Positions 44,970-54,206 of a stretch of DNA of 64,000 bases are shown piece by piece; the stretch's first letter is position 1; the number at the start of each line of letters is the position of its first letter. The position numbers and the translations under genes are program-made. Origin of the DNA: Chitinophaga oryzae. Its GTDB lineage: Bacteria; Bacteroidota; Bacteroidia; Chitinophagales; Chitinophagaceae. The notes below the pieces were generated by a model. The model searched no databases, was not told the origin of the DNA, and saw nothing but the letters and a program-made list of their open reading frames with translations. Where the stretch lies: positions 7,378,001-7,442,000 of the forward strand of contig NZ_CP051204.2 of the NCBI RefSeq assembly GCF_012516375.2, read 5' to 3'.

Positions 44970-45485
44970 ATGCGTCAGTTTTTATTATTTGTATTGTGTT
45001 GTGTACCAATGTTCCTGAAGGCTCAGAATACCACTCCCTCCAAACCGGCCTATTTACAGTATCCCATCATCCCCGCATTCCCGCTGACACTGCCGGACGG
45101 CCATACCATCACCAAAAATGACCTCCGCAAAAACGAAAAAACCATGATTTTTGTTTTCAGCGTGGACTGTGACCACTGTAAACAACTGACGGAAGATATG
45201 TTGAAAAACATGGAAAAGTTCAAAAAAACACAGATCCTGATGATAACGCCCTTTAAAGTAGAGCAGATGAAGGAATACTATGATCATTATAACATCAAAA
45301 AATACCCCAATATTATAATGGCCAGCGAACCCACCCGCCAGATCATGTACTTCTACGACCTCCACTACTTCCCGGGACTTTACCTGTATGATAAAAAACA
45401 ACAGTTTATCAAAGGGTTTGAAGGCACGGTGAAACTGGATTCACTGGTGCACTACCTCGGCTACACTCCCATAAAATGGAAATAG
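44970..45485 (+). CDS. Exported thioredoxin-fold protein with CxxC
   Basis: 171 residues. Signal peptide about 1-19 (PMFLKAQ). The thioredoxin-like fold is visible: FVFSVDCDHCKQLTEDML near 61-78 with the redox pair C67-D-H-C70, ILMITPFKVEQMKEYY as the second strand-helix, and YFPGLYLYD near 136 with the cis-Pro. CDHC is an uncommon dipeptide, closer to TlpA/DUF-type redoxins of Bacteroidota. It probably reduces or oxidises periplasmic disulfides; the partner is unknown. Monocistronic, directly upstream of mdh on the same strand. Confidence 0.82.
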   Translation: MRQFLLFVLCCVPMFLKAQNTTPSKPAYLQYPIIPAFPLTLPDGHTITKNDLRKNEKTMIFVFSVDCDHCKQLTEDMLKNMEKFKKTQILMITPFKVEQMKEYYDHYNIKKYPNIIMASEPTRQIMYFYDLHYFPGLYLYDKKQQFIKGFEGTVKLDSLVHYLGYTPIKWK

Positions 45486-45562
45486 TACTGCGGCCGGATC
45501 TGATCCCGAATCATTACATTTGTTTATTATAATCATTCTTCACTTTTAAAGCTATCGACAAG

Positions 45563-46504
45563 ATGAAAGTTACAGTAGTAGGAGCTGGAAATGTGGGCGC
45601 TACCTGCGCCAATGTGCTGGCCCATAGAGATTTTCTGCAGGAAGTGGTTTTATTGGATATTAAGGAAGGAACAGCTGAAGGCAAGGCCCTCGACACCTGG
45701 CAACAAGCACCCATTGATTATTACAGCACTAAGGTGACCGGCGTTACCAACGATTACGCCAAAACCGCCAACAGCGATGTGGTAGTCATCACCTCCGGTC
45801 TCCCCCGCAAACCCGGTATGAGCCGCGATGACCTGATTTCCACCAACGCAAACATCGTTAAATCGGTTACTGAAAATATTACCAAACACTCTCCAAACGC
45901 TATCATCATCGTTGTCAGCAACCCGTTGGACGTGATGACCTACTGCGCTTACCTGACTGCCAAAAAAGACAGCAGTAAAGTATTCGGCATGGCCGGTATC
46001 CTCGATACCGCCCGCTACCGCGCCTTCCTGGCAGACGAAATCGGATGTTCCCCTAAAGATATTCAGGCTATCCTTATGGGCGGCCATGGCGACACCATGG
46101 TGCCCCTCCCCCGCTATACCACTGTCAGCGGTATCCCGGTAACTGAACTGGTGGCCGCCGATAAACTCGATGCCATCATCCAGCGCACCAAAGTAGGCGG
46201 CGGCGAAATCGTCAACCTCCTCGGCACTTCCGCCTGGTACGCTCCCGGCGCTGCAGCCGCCCAAATGGTGGAAGCTATCGTGAAAGATGAAAAACGCATC
46301 TTCCCCGTTTGCGCCTGGCTCACCGGTCAATACGGCCTGAAAGACATCTACCTTGGCGTTCCCGTGGTACTGGGCAAAAACGGTATCGAAAAAATCCTGG
46401 AACTGCAACTCAATGCCGACGAAAAAGCACTGCTCGATACTTCCGCCCAACACGTGAAAGAAGTAATGGACGTCCTGGATAAAATGCAGTCTGCCACTGC
46501 TTAA
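45563..46504 (+). CDS. mdh: Malate dehydrogenase
   Basis: 313 residues of the LDH-like MDH type. NAD fold VVGAGNVGATCANVLA (5-20), the acidic D33 that selects NAD, substrate-loop arginines in GLPRKPGMSRDDL near 79-91, VVSNPLDVMTY near 115 and the catalytic His in MGGHGDTMVPLP near 173-184. It interconverts malate and oxaloacetate in the citric acid cycle. A possible -7 box TACATTTG lies at 45515-45522. A palindromic repeat begins two bases after the stop codon. Confidence 0.96.
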   Translation: MKVTVVGAGNVGATCANVLAHRDFLQEVVLLDIKEGTAEGKALDTWQQAPIDYYSTKVTGVTNDYAKTANSDVVVITSGLPRKPGMSRDDLISTNANIVKSVTENITKHSPNAIIIVVSNPLDVMTYCAYLTAKKDSSKVFGMAGILDTARYRAFLADEIGCSPKDIQAILMGGHGDTMVPLPRYTTVSGIPVTELVAADKLDAIIQRTKVGGGEIVNLLGTSAWYAPGAAAAQMVEAIVKDEKRIFPVCAWLTGQYGLKDIYLGVPVVLGKNGIEKILELQLNADEKALLDTSAQHVKEVMDVLDKMQSATA

Positions 46505-46506
46505 TT

Positions 46507-46622
46507 AATTACGAATTACGGATTACGAATTACGAATTGAGGGTTCTCTTTTGGAAAGGTTACTAAATAACCGTCTATAAGAGAACCCTCAATTCGTAAT
46601 TCGTAATCCGTAATTCGTAATT
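46507..46622. repeat. Perfect 44-bp inverted repeat made of ATTACGA words
   Basis: 46507-46550 is the exact reverse complement of 46579-46622; the loop is 28 bases. The outer two thirds of each arm consist of a degenerate AATTACG/ATTACGA repeat; the inner third is GAGGGTTCTCTT. It lies between mdh and the marR gene (same strand) and can act as a very strong hairpin. No flanking target-site duplication or transposase was seen. Confidence 0.95.
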
Positions 46623-46745
46623 GCTAATGTTAACCAGTGTTAAAAAAGATTCGTAATTTTGATCCAGAGCCTGCATAAACTGGTACAAATGAAATACTTC
46701 CAAAACAAATACGGGCACCATTTCGCTAACTCATAGCAACAGCGT

Positions 46746-47207
46746 ATGTCAAATCTTGAAAAACTCATTACACAAAAAAATTTCGGAGATGAAAATCAGC
46801 GGGGACTTGTGAGCCTCATCTTCGTGGGCAACTGGATCACCTCCCGTCATCAGCAGTTTTTCAAACGTTACGACATCACCATGCAGCAGTACAATATACT
46901 GCGCATTCTCCGCGGACAACACCCCAAAGCCGCCAGCATCAACGTATTGAAAGACCGCATGCTCGACAAAATGAGTGATGTGTCGCGCCTCGTGGAAAGA
47001 CTGCGGAAAACGGACCTCGTGGAACGTAAAAGCTGTGAACTGGACAGAAGAGCGGTAGACGTAAAAATCACCGCCAAAGGCCTGGAACTGCTCAGTGCCA
47101 TTGACACGGAAATCGGTCAACTGAATGACACCTTCAAAGCACTGAACGAAAAAGAACTCAGTCAGCTCAATAAGCTGCTGGACAAAATGCTGGAAGCCTA
47201 CCACTAA
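46746..47207 (+). CDS. MarR family transcriptional regulator
   Basis: 153 residues, winged-helix dimer. The helix-turn-helix lies around residues 55-85 (QYNILRILRGQHPKAASINVLKDRML), and the wing with the conserved DRRAVDVKITAKGLELL is near 98-115. MarR proteins repress transporters or stress genes and respond to small phenolic ligands. A box TAATTTTG at 46654-46661 may be the promoter. Its stop overlaps that of the convergent MFS gene by four bases; a regulatory link to this transporter is possible but not shown. Confidence 0.9.
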   Translation: MSNLEKLITQKNFGDENQRGLVSLIFVGNWITSRHQQFFKRYDITMQQYNILRILRGQHPKAASINVLKDRMLDKMSDVSRLVERLRKTDLVERKSCELDRRAVDVKITAKGLELLSAIDTEIGQLNDTFKALNEKELSQLNKLLDKMLEAYH

Positions 47208-48439
47208 ATCTCTTCCAGATAATTCAGGTCCTTACCAAACGTCTCTTCAATCTTCCACGCCGCTATCATCGCTATGCCGATGCATATCACGGCTACGATA
47301 GCGCCACTCTGCAGAAAAGAAAAAGAATGCTGTACCTGCACAAACAGCAGGGATATCAGCGGTAACATGCCCCGTGCAAAATTAGGCACCGTCGTGGCCA
47401 CCGTAGCCCGCAGGTTGGTGCCAAAACTCTCTGCGGCAATGGTGACAAAAATGGCCCAGAAGCCAACACTGAAGCCAAGGATAAAACAAACGGCATAAAA
47501 CACCCAGGTGGCCGCACCGAACATATTCAGGTATACAGCCACCATAGCGCCTGTCAGCACCAGGAACACCAGCATGACCTTACGCCTGCTTCTCCACAGC
47601 TGGCTGAGCACACCGGAGGCAAAGTCCCCCACGGTGATCCCCGCATAACAGAAAGCCACCGCATCACCAGGATTGATATCGCCGGCCACATTCATTTCCT
47701 TCGCAAACTTGTTGGAAAAAACAATCAGGATTCCTACCACAAACCAGGTCGGCGTTCCTAACAAAATACATTTCAGGTACTTAAGAAACCGCTCCCGGCT
47801 GGTGAATAAAGCAAAAAAACTACCCCTGGCCGCCGTGGAAGTACGTACAGCATTGAACATGTGCGACTCCATCACGCTCACCCGCAGTATCAGCAAACAC
47901 AGCCCCAGGCCGCCTCCTATAAAATAACAAATCCGCCAGTCGCCCACCAGTTTGGCGATCAGATTGGCCGCTATAGCGCCGGAAACACCGACCGTGGCCA
48001 CTATCATGGTACCATACCCCCGCTTTTCCTTAGACAGGATCTCTGACACCAGGGTGATACCTGCCCCCAATTCGCCCGCCAGCCCGAACCCGGCCACAAA
48101 ACGCCACAGGATATATCCGTTGATGCCATGAACAAATCCATTGGCGATATTGGCGACGGAGTAAATGAGGATAGAACCGAACAACACGCTCAGACGCCCC
48201 TTTTTGTCACCGATAATGCCCCAGACAATGCCTCCGATCAGCAGGCCCAGCATCTGAACGTTGATCAGCAGCAAACCGGCGCCCGCGTCAATTTCGCTCT
48301 GCGGCAGGCCCAGGTCCTTCAGGCTGGGAACACGTACAATCGTAAAGAGGAGCAGGTCATAGATATCTACAAAATAACCCAGTGACGCTACGATCACGGC
48401 AACGTTAAAGATAGAAGCGGGGCGGCTATCAGTTTTCAT
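47204..48439 (-). CDS. Major facilitator superfamily transporter
   Basis: 411 residues from ATG at 48439; the upstream in-frame residues are hydrophobic but run into the preceding terminator region, so I take the inner start. Twelve transmembrane helices are expected. The MFS motif between helices 2 and 3 reads GDKKGRLSVLFGSIL near 80-94 and the loop after helix 4 has RFVAGFGLAGELGAG, as in the metabolite:H+ symporter group (sugar acid, sialate, niacin or benzoate carriers). The substrate is not predictable. It is tail-to-tail with marR and is followed on the same strand upstream by DedA. Confidence 0.88.
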   Translation of the reverse strand: MKTDSRPASIFNVAVIVASLGYFVDIYDLLLFTIVRVPSLKDLGLPQSEIDAGAGLLLINVQMLGLLIGGIVWGIIGDKKGRLSVLFGSILIYSVANIANGFVHGINGYILWRFVAGFGLAGELGAGITLVSEILSKEKRGYGTMIVATVGVSGAIAANLIAKLVGDWRICYFIGGGLGLCLLILRVSVMESHMFNAVRTSTAARGSFFALFTSRERFLKYLKCILLGTPTWFVVGILIVFSNKFAKEMNVAGDINPGDAVAFCYAGITVGDFASGVLSQLWRSRRKVMLVFLVLTGAMVAVYLNMFGAATWVFYAVCFILGFSVGFWAIFVTIAAESFGTNLRATVATTVPNFARGMLPLISLLFVQVQHSFSFLQSGAIVAVICIGIAMIAAWKIEETFGKDLNYLEEI

Positions 48440-48476
48440 GTGGACTTTTGGTTGATAAAAGAAATAACTGTAAAAT

Positions 48477-48504
48477 AAAAAATGGGCTAATGAATAGCCC
48501 ATTT
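48477..48504 (-). terminator. Terminator after the dedA-like gene
   Basis: On the minus strand AATGGGCTA/TTAGCCCATT form a stem and are followed by TTTTATTTT, 14 bases after the DedA stop. Confidence 0.75.
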
Positions 48505-48517
48505 TCAAAAAAAATTA

Positions 48518-49204
48518 TTACAAGGTGGTATCTGATGTGTTGGTCACTTCCGGCTGATCGTGGTCCGGGTGGTGTTTCACTTTTCCGAAAACGATTTTGA
48601 TGATCACCGGTAAGGTGGTGATCAGGATGATCACAAGGATGATCAGCTCAAGGTGGTTTTTCAGGTTGGGGAAAAGCTTGTCCAGGTAATGACCGGCCAG
48701 CATCATGGAAAACACCCAGGCAAAGGAACCGATGATGTTAAACAGCATGAATTTCTTTCTGTCCATCTGCACCATACCTGCCACGATAGGGGCAAAAGTG
48801 CGGATAATGGGGAGGAAACGGGCCAGGAAAATGGCGCCGCCGCCATATTTTACGAAGAAATCATGTGCCTGGTGCAAGTGTTTCTTTTTGAAAAAGAAGG
48901 TGTCTTTCTTTTTAAACAACAGCGGGCCGGATTTTTTACCGAACCAAAAACCCACCATATTGCCCAGCACACCGGCCAGCGCAATCAGCAGCATCACGAA
49001 AAAAAACGGCATATCAAAGAAACTCCGGCAGAGATCTTCACTGTAAATACCTGCCACAAAGAGCAGGGAATCGCCGGGGAGAAAAAAGCCAATAAATAAA
49101 CCGGTCTCCGCAAAAATAATCGCCAGTAACAGGTACAGGCCACCATGTTCAATAATCCACGAGGGATTAATGAGGTGTTTAAAAAACTCTAAAATCTGGT
49201 CCAT
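48518..49204 (-). CDS. DedA family membrane protein
   Basis: 228 residues. The family signatures are present: FLPGDSLLFVAG near residues 41-52 with the reentrant-loop Gly and acidic residue, GxxLGNMVGFWFGKK near 80-94, and FLARFLPIIRTFAPIVAGMVQM near 124-145 with the two conserved Arg. DedA proteins act in undecaprenyl phosphate or phospholipid translocation across the inner membrane and affect membrane-potential homeostasis. It is upstream of the MFS gene on the same strand, separated by a terminator, so not strictly co-transcribed. Confidence 0.92.
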   Translation of the reverse strand: MDQILEFFKHLINPSWIIEHGGLYLLLAIIFAETGLFIGFFLPGDSLLFVAGIYSEDLCRSFFDMPFFFVMLLIALAGVLGNMVGFWFGKKSGPLLFKKKDTFFFKKKHLHQAHDFFVKYGGGAIFLARFLPIIRTFAPIVAGMVQMDRKKFMLFNIIGSFAWVFSMMLAGHYLDKLFPNLKNHLELIILVIILITTLPVIIKIVFGKVKHHPDHDQPEVTNTSDTTL

Positions 49205-49253
49205 GCTAAGTAAATTCTGTTCAGAATCGGTAAAATAAGAATAAAACTGTTAT

Positions 49254-50558
49254 CTATTTGTTAACTAACATTCCGTCGCTATCGCCAGTGCCCAGCTTAT
49301 TCTCCCATTTGGATACCACTGCGGTGGCCATTGCATTACCAATTACGTTGGTGGCAGAGCGGCCCATGTCCAGCAGGTGGTCTACTCCCAGCAGCAGTAA
49401 AAGGCCTGCTTCGGGGATATGGAACATGGACAGGGTACCGGCAATTACCACGAGGGAAGCCCTTGGTACGCCGGCAATCCCTTTACTGGTGATCATTAAC
49501 ACCAGCAGCATGGTAATCTGCTGGTCCACGCCAAGGTGCATGCCATAAGCCTGTGCAATGAACAGGCTGGCAAACGTCATATACATCATAGAGCCGTCCA
49601 GGTTAAAGGAGTAGCCCAGGGGTAATACAAAACTAACAATACGATTGTCGCAGCCGAAGCGCTCCAGTTCCTCCATGGTACGCGGATACGCCGCTTCGCT
49701 GCTCGCGGTGCCGAAAGCCAGCAGCAACGGATCTTTAATGCCGCCCAGCAAACGGAACACGCGTTTGCCGAGGATCAGCCATCCTACCAATGCCAGTACC
49801 AGCCATAAGCTGAAGAGGCCCAGATAAAACTGAACGATAAATTTACCATATACCAGCAGCACGGAAAGCCCTTTGGTAGCGATAATGGCGGCCATGGCGC
49901 CAAATACCGCAAACGGCGCGAAGTTCATAACAAAGCCGGTCACTTTCAGCATGATATGCGCTACGCTGTCCATCAGCTTTACAACGGGTTGTGCTTTTTC
50001 GCCAACGGCAGCCGCGGCCACTCCAAAGAAAATCGCAAACACCACGATCTGCAGAATTTCATTTTTGGCCATTGCCTCTATCACACTGTCCGGCACCACG
50101 TGACGGAAAAAGCCTCTCAGCGTCATATCAGCCTTGGCTATGCCGGAACTGGCATGCGTATCAGGCAGGGGAAGGTTAAGAGACAGGCCGGGCTTCATAA
50201 TATTTACCAGCACCAGGCCCAGGAATAATGATACAAAGGTTGCACTGATAAACCACAGCATGGTTTTGCCGCCAACGCGGCCTACTGCCTTGATATCGCC
50301 CATTTTGGCCACGCCTACCACGAGGGTGGAAAATACCAGTGGGGCGATAATCATTTTCACCATTCGCAGGAATATATCCGTGAGGATAGAAATACGGTCA
50401 GCAAACACCTCAGGGGTGCCTGGCGTAGCCGCAGCCGCTCCGGTCTTCAACACGTCTTCAGCAGGAGTATAAGCCAGCCATACCGCGTAACCCGTACTGA
50501 TGCCTACCAACATGGCAATAAAAATGAACAGCGTAAGCTTATTTGATGATTTCTTCAT
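49254..50558 (-). CDS. Dicarboxylate/amino acid:cation symporter (SLC1-like, DctA/GltP)
   Basis: 434 residues from ATG at 50558. The elevator-transporter motifs are complete: VGVAKMGDIKAVGRVGGK near 86-103, the serine-rich reentrant AFGTASSEAAYPRTMEELE near 292-310, NLDGSMMYM near 333-341, and SKGIAGVPRASLVV near 371-384 at the second reentrant loop. The substrate is probably glutamate, aspartate or C4-dicarboxylates with Na+ or H+. No two-component regulator is beside it. Divergent from the amino acid permease gene with about 200 bases between, containing a -7 box for the latter. Confidence 0.93.
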   Translation of the reverse strand: MKKSSNKLTLFIFIAMLVGISTGYAVWLAYTPAEDVLKTGAAAATPGTPEVFADRISILTDIFLRMVKMIIAPLVFSTLVVGVAKMGDIKAVGRVGGKTMLWFISATFVSLFLGLVLVNIMKPGLSLNLPLPDTHASSGIAKADMTLRGFFRHVVPDSVIEAMAKNEILQIVVFAIFFGVAAAAVGEKAQPVVKLMDSVAHIMLKVTGFVMNFAPFAVFGAMAAIIATKGLSVLLVYGKFIVQFYLGLFSLWLVLALVGWLILGKRVFRLLGGIKDPLLLAFGTASSEAAYPRTMEELERFGCDNRIVSFVLPLGYSFNLDGSMMYMTFASLFIAQAYGMHLGVDQQITMLLVLMITSKGIAGVPRASLVVIAGTLSMFHIPEAGLLLLLGVDHLLDMGRSATNVIGNAMATAVVSKWENKLGTGDSDGMLVNK

Positions 50559-50692
50559 GCAACGCCAGGATTTTTCTTCTTTAAAAAATTTAATAATTGT
50601 TGTAACCGGAAAATTTCCCAAAAATAAGGTTCTGCCGGTACAAATAAGCGTTTCAGGCTAAAATAAAAGTATCCGTTCTAGATTTTAGATAT

Positions 50693-50700
50693 TATATTTG
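50693..50700 (+). promoter_or_regulatory. -7 promoter box of the amino acid permease gene
   Basis: TATATTTG matches TAnnTTTG; no clear TTTG lies at the -33 position. The leader would be about 60 nt. Confidence 0.4.
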
Positions 50701-50766
50701 ACGGATCGACATACAACACAACAGAACTAAACTACCTTAAAACATCAACCACAACTTTTCTTTTGT

Positions 50767-52218
50767 ATGGGTCTTCTATTTTCCAGAACCAAGTCTTTAA
50801 GTCAGCTCATGAACGAGGCGAGCGAGTCAGAGAAAGGACTGAAACGATCTTTATCCGCAACGAACCTGATTGCTCTGGGTATAGGCGCTATCATCGGCGC
50901 AGGTCTGTTTTCCCTGACTGGTCTGGCAGCAGCCAACAATGCCGGTCCCGCCGTTACCATTTCTTTCCTCGTAGGCGCTATCGGTTGCGCTTTCGCAGGT
51001 TTATGCTATGCCGAATTTGCCTCCATGATCCCTATCGCCGGAAGTGCTTATACTTACTCCTATGCTACCATGGGTGAATTCATGGCCTGGATCATCGGAT
51101 GGGACCTCGTACTGGAATACGCACTGGGCGCGGCTACCGTGGCTATCAGCTGGTCGCAGTACCTCGTCAAATTCCTGCATCATTTCAACATACACCTGCC
51201 GGCACAGCTAACAGCCTCCCCGTTTGAAACCGTTACCCTGGTGGATGGCACTACCGTGCACGGCTACATGAACTTCCCCGCCATCCTGATCGTAGGCGCG
51301 TTGTCCATGCTGCTGATCCGCGGCACCCGGGAGTCGGCCTTTACCAACGCTTTGCTGGTGGCGCTGAAAGTAACCGTGGTACTGGTATTTATCGCAGTGG
51401 GCTGGAACCATGTGGACCCTGCCAACTATACTCCTTATGTTCCTGAAAATGAAGGCTTCGGCCACTTCGGCATCTCCGGCGTATTGCGCGGCGCTGCTGT
51501 GGTGTTCTTCGCGTTCATCGGTTTTGACGCGGTGTCTACTGCCGCGCAGGAAGCCAAAAGACCCCAGAAAGACATGCCTATCGGTATCCTGGGCTCACTT
51601 ATAATCTGTACGATATTGTACGTACTGTTTGCCCACGTGATGACCGGCCTGGCCAACTATAAAGAATTTAAAGACAGCGCCGCACCGGTAGCGATCGCCA
51701 TTGCGAAAACACCTTACGGCTGGCTGCAACAGGCAATCATCCTCGCTATCCTGGCCGGTTATACTTCCGTGATCCTGGTGATGCTCATGGGCCAGTCCCG
51801 CGTGTTCTACTCCATGTCACAGGACGGCCTGCTGCCCAAAGCTTTCTCTGAAGTACATCCGAAATACCGTACACCGTATAAATCCAACCTCCTGTTCATG
51901 GTTTTCGTGAGCCTGTTCTCCGCTTTCGTGCCGGTACACGTGGTGGGTGAAATGGTGAGCATCGGCACCCTCTTCGCCTTTGTGCTGGTTTGCGTTGGTA
52001 TCATCATCATGCGCAAAAAACAACCGGATGCCCCCAGACCATTCAGAACACCGCTGGTACCCTTCGTTCCGATCATGGGCATCATTATCTGCGTGGTAAT
52101 GATGGGCGCACTGCCCTGGGACACATGGTTACGACTGGCGATCTGGATGGGCCTCGGCTTCATTATTTACTTTACCTACAGCAAGAAACACAGTAAGATC
52201 GGGCAGAGCGAAAAATAG
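50767..52218 (+). CDS. APC family amino acid permease
   Basis: 483 residues with 12 transmembrane helices. Helix 1 holds the unwound substrate site IGAIIGAGLFSLTG near 39-52; helix 6 has FFAFIGFDAVSTAAQEAKRPQKDMP near 248-272, the consensus of the cationic amino acid transporter (CAT/YfnA) group. It is likely an amino acid:H+ importer of broad specificity. It stands alone with its own promoter box and terminator. Confidence 0.92.
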   Translation: MGLLFSRTKSLSQLMNEASESEKGLKRSLSATNLIALGIGAIIGAGLFSLTGLAAANNAGPAVTISFLVGAIGCAFAGLCYAEFASMIPIAGSAYTYSYATMGEFMAWIIGWDLVLEYALGAATVAISWSQYLVKFLHHFNIHLPAQLTASPFETVTLVDGTTVHGYMNFPAILIVGALSMLLIRGTRESAFTNALLVALKVTVVLVFIAVGWNHVDPANYTPYVPENEGFGHFGISGVLRGAAVVFFAFIGFDAVSTAAQEAKRPQKDMPIGILGSLIICTILYVLFAHVMTGLANYKEFKDSAAPVAIAIAKTPYGWLQQAIILAILAGYTSVILVMLMGQSRVFYSMSQDGLLPKAFSEVHPKYRTPYKSNLLFMVFVSLFSAFVPVHVVGEMVSIGTLFAFVLVCVGIIIMRKKQPDAPRPFRTPLVPFVPIMGIIICVVMMGALPWDTWLRLAIWMGLGFIIYFTYSKKHSKIGQSEK

Positions 52219-52267
52219 TCCCCTGCTGACAATCGTGACCCCGTCGTCACTGAAACATATTCACAGT

Positions 52268-52304
52268 AACCGCCCGGCGATCTTTCCGGGCGGTTTTCTG
52301 TTTA
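52268..52304 (+). terminator. Terminator after the amino acid permease
   Basis: AACCGCCCGG pairs with CCGGGCGGTT across eight bases and is followed by TTCTGTTT. Confidence 0.88.
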
Positions 52305-52415
52305 AAAGGGCGCTGTTTTCACCGAAAGTTCTCTAAATTTGCATCTTTATTAGCCTTTTGAGGTGTCATCACCTCCAATTGTTATCATTCACAAATAATT
52401 AATTTATAACCCATT

Positions 52416-53126
52416 ATGGGAAGGATATTTGAAGTAAGAAAGTCAACCATGTTTGCCCGCTGGGACAGGATGGCCAAAGCATTCACAAGAGTCGGTAAAG
52501 AAATCGCTATCGCAGTTAAAAATGGTGGTCCTGACCCCGACAATAACCCTGCACTGCGCCGCTGCATATTGAACGCGAAAAGCGCCAACATGCCCAAAGA
52601 TCGTGTGGAAGCGGCTATCAAACGTGCCATGGGTAAAGACAAGACTGATTACGAGGAAGTGGTATACGAAGGTTACGCCCCTCACGGCGTAGCAGTGATG
52701 ATCGATACTGCTACTGATAATACCACCCGTACCGTGGCCAACCTGCGCATGCACTTCACCAAAGGTGGCGGCAGCCTGGGTAACAGCGGCTCCGTAGGTT
52801 TCCTGTTCAACCGTGTTGGTGAATTCAAAGTAAAAAACGCCGGCCAGGACCTCGAAGAGCTGGAACTGGAACTGATTGACTTCGGCCTGGAAGAAATCGG
52901 GGAAGACAGCGAAGGCAATATCATTATCCGCGCGGCTTTCGCCGAGTTTGGCAATATGGCCAAAGCGCTGGAGGACAAAGGGCTGGAAGTAATCAGCTCT
53001 GAGCTGAAACGCATCCCCACCACCACCGTGGAACTGAGTGAAGAACAGGCCAAAGAGGTGCTGGAACTGGTTGACCGGCTGGAACAGGACGATGACGTAC
53101 AGCAGGTGTTCTACAATCTGAAATAA
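52416..53126 (+). CDS. YebC/PmpR family protein
   Basis: 236 residues, standard length. The N-terminal domain begins [25 protein letters not shown] where family members often have a similar basic helix, then [35 protein letters not shown] near 37-71, and [14 protein letters not shown] near 86-99. YebC-type proteins are recorded as DNA-binding regulators; recent work on one branch ties them to translation of proline-rich stretches, a role that would parallel EF-P in this window, though I cannot tell the branch. Monocistronic, with a shared terminator downstream. Confidence 0.94.
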   Translation: MGRIFEVRKSTMFARWDRMAKAFTRVGKEIAIAVKNGGPDPDNNPALRRCILNAKSANMPKDRVEAAIKRAMGKDKTDYEEVVYEGYAPHGVAVMIDTATDNTTRTVANLRMHFTKGGGSLGNSGSVGFLFNRVGEFKVKNAGQDLEELELELIDFGLEEIGEDSEGNIIIRAAFAEFGNMAKALEDKGLEVISSELKRIPTTTVELSEEQAKEVLELVDRLEQDDDVQQVFYNLK

Positions 53127-53148
53127 AGGTTATTTCCATAAAAAAAGA

Positions 53149-53177
53149 ACGTCCCGGCAAACACCGGGACGTTTCTG
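53149..53177. terminator. Bidirectional terminator
   Basis: AACGTCCCGG pairs with CCGGGACGTT across four to six bases; A and T tracts on both sides, between the convergent yebC and response-regulator genes. Confidence 0.88.
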
Positions 53178-53203
53178 TTTCAGGTTTAAAAAACAATCAG
53201 GCC

Positions 53204-53932
53204 TCAGGCCTTCTCAATAATGTGGGTGCGGTCCATCTCATTGATGACCAGCATCAGACCTTTCCCGTGAAAGGTCTCTATCCGGATAGAGGGGTCCATG
53301 GCAATATGCCGGCGTAAACGACTCAGGTAAACGTCCATTACCCTTTGCGCCAGGTAACCGTCTGCTCCCCAGACGCTTGCCAGGATATGCTCCCGCTTCA
53401 GTTTTTTGTTAGAGTTTTCACACAGATAGCGCAGTAATTCCGCCTCTTTGGGAGCAATCCGTACGTGATTCTCCGCCTCATTGTCTTTATGCCGCAGCTG
53501 AAGCTGGGAATAATCAAACACAAGGTTACCTACAGTATAGACAATCCGCTTCTCGCTCCGAAGCAGACGGCTGCGTTTAATATACACTTTAATACGGCTG
53601 ATCAGTTCATCCGTATTGAAAGGTTTTACCAGGTAGTCATCCGCCCCGATATCGAATCCCTGCAGTCTGTCCTGCTCCATGTAGCGGGAGGAAGTGAATA
53701 CGATGGGGATGTTAAAATCCGTAGCCCGTATTTCTCCCGCCAGTGTAAAACCGTCTTTCCTGGGCATCACCACGTCCAGGATGCATAAATCAAAAATTGT
53801 TTCCTGGAATTTCTCCCAACCGGCCTGTCCGTCGGCAGCATGTGTTACTTCAAAATTGGCACGCTCCAGCTGCCGCTTGAGCACTTTGGCAAAAAATTCA
53901 TCGTCCTCTACCAATAGAATACGTGATTTCAT
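53204..53932 (-). CDS. OmpR-family response regulator, no kinase adjacent
   Basis: 242 residues. Receiver domain 1-120 with acidic pocket D10/D11, phosphoacceptor D53 (CILDVVMP), T/S at TSSR near 80 and K102 (YLVKPF). The winged-helix DNA-binding domain (about 130-230) has KEAELLRYLCENSNKKLKREHILASVWG, VMDVYLSRLRRHI and FHGKGLML. Related to RprY of Bacteroides. No histidine kinase gene is near, so it is orphan in this window. Promoter and autoregulation were not identified. Confidence 0.93.
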   Translation of the reverse strand: MKSRILLVEDDEFFAKVLKRQLERANFEVTHAADGQAGWEKFQETIFDLCILDVVMPRKDGFTLAGEIRATDFNIPIVFTSSRYMEQDRLQGFDIGADDYLVKPFNTDELISRIKVYIKRSRLLRSEKRIVYTVGNLVFDYSQLQLRHKDNEAENHVRIAPKEAELLRYLCENSNKKLKREHILASVWGADGYLAQRVMDVYLSRLRRHIAMDPSIRIETFHGKGLMLVINEMDRTHIIEKA

Positions 53933-54206
53933 ATTTCGGTTGAATTTTGAAGGTGACTTCTGAATGTAGCGACTCCCCCCTTCATATAAAACGCGGTCGG
54001 CCGCGGAAGGTACCGACTTGTTTATATATATTTTAATTCTATAAGGGTAAAATATACGTTTTCAAAATTATACTAAAACCAGTGGCCATTCTGTTCAAGT
54101 TACGGGAGTAGTTCAGCATATTCATTGGTCAGACAAAAAATAATGGTTATTTATAAGAGGATTACTTAAATATACAAACACATGATAGAAATATCAAAAT
54201 AATATT

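Noticed and set aside
46507..46622. 44-bp inverted repeat as ends of a MITE or insertion sequence
   Set aside because: The loop is only 28 bases, there is no target duplication at the flanks and the arms are themselves simple repeats, so a transposon origin is unsupported.
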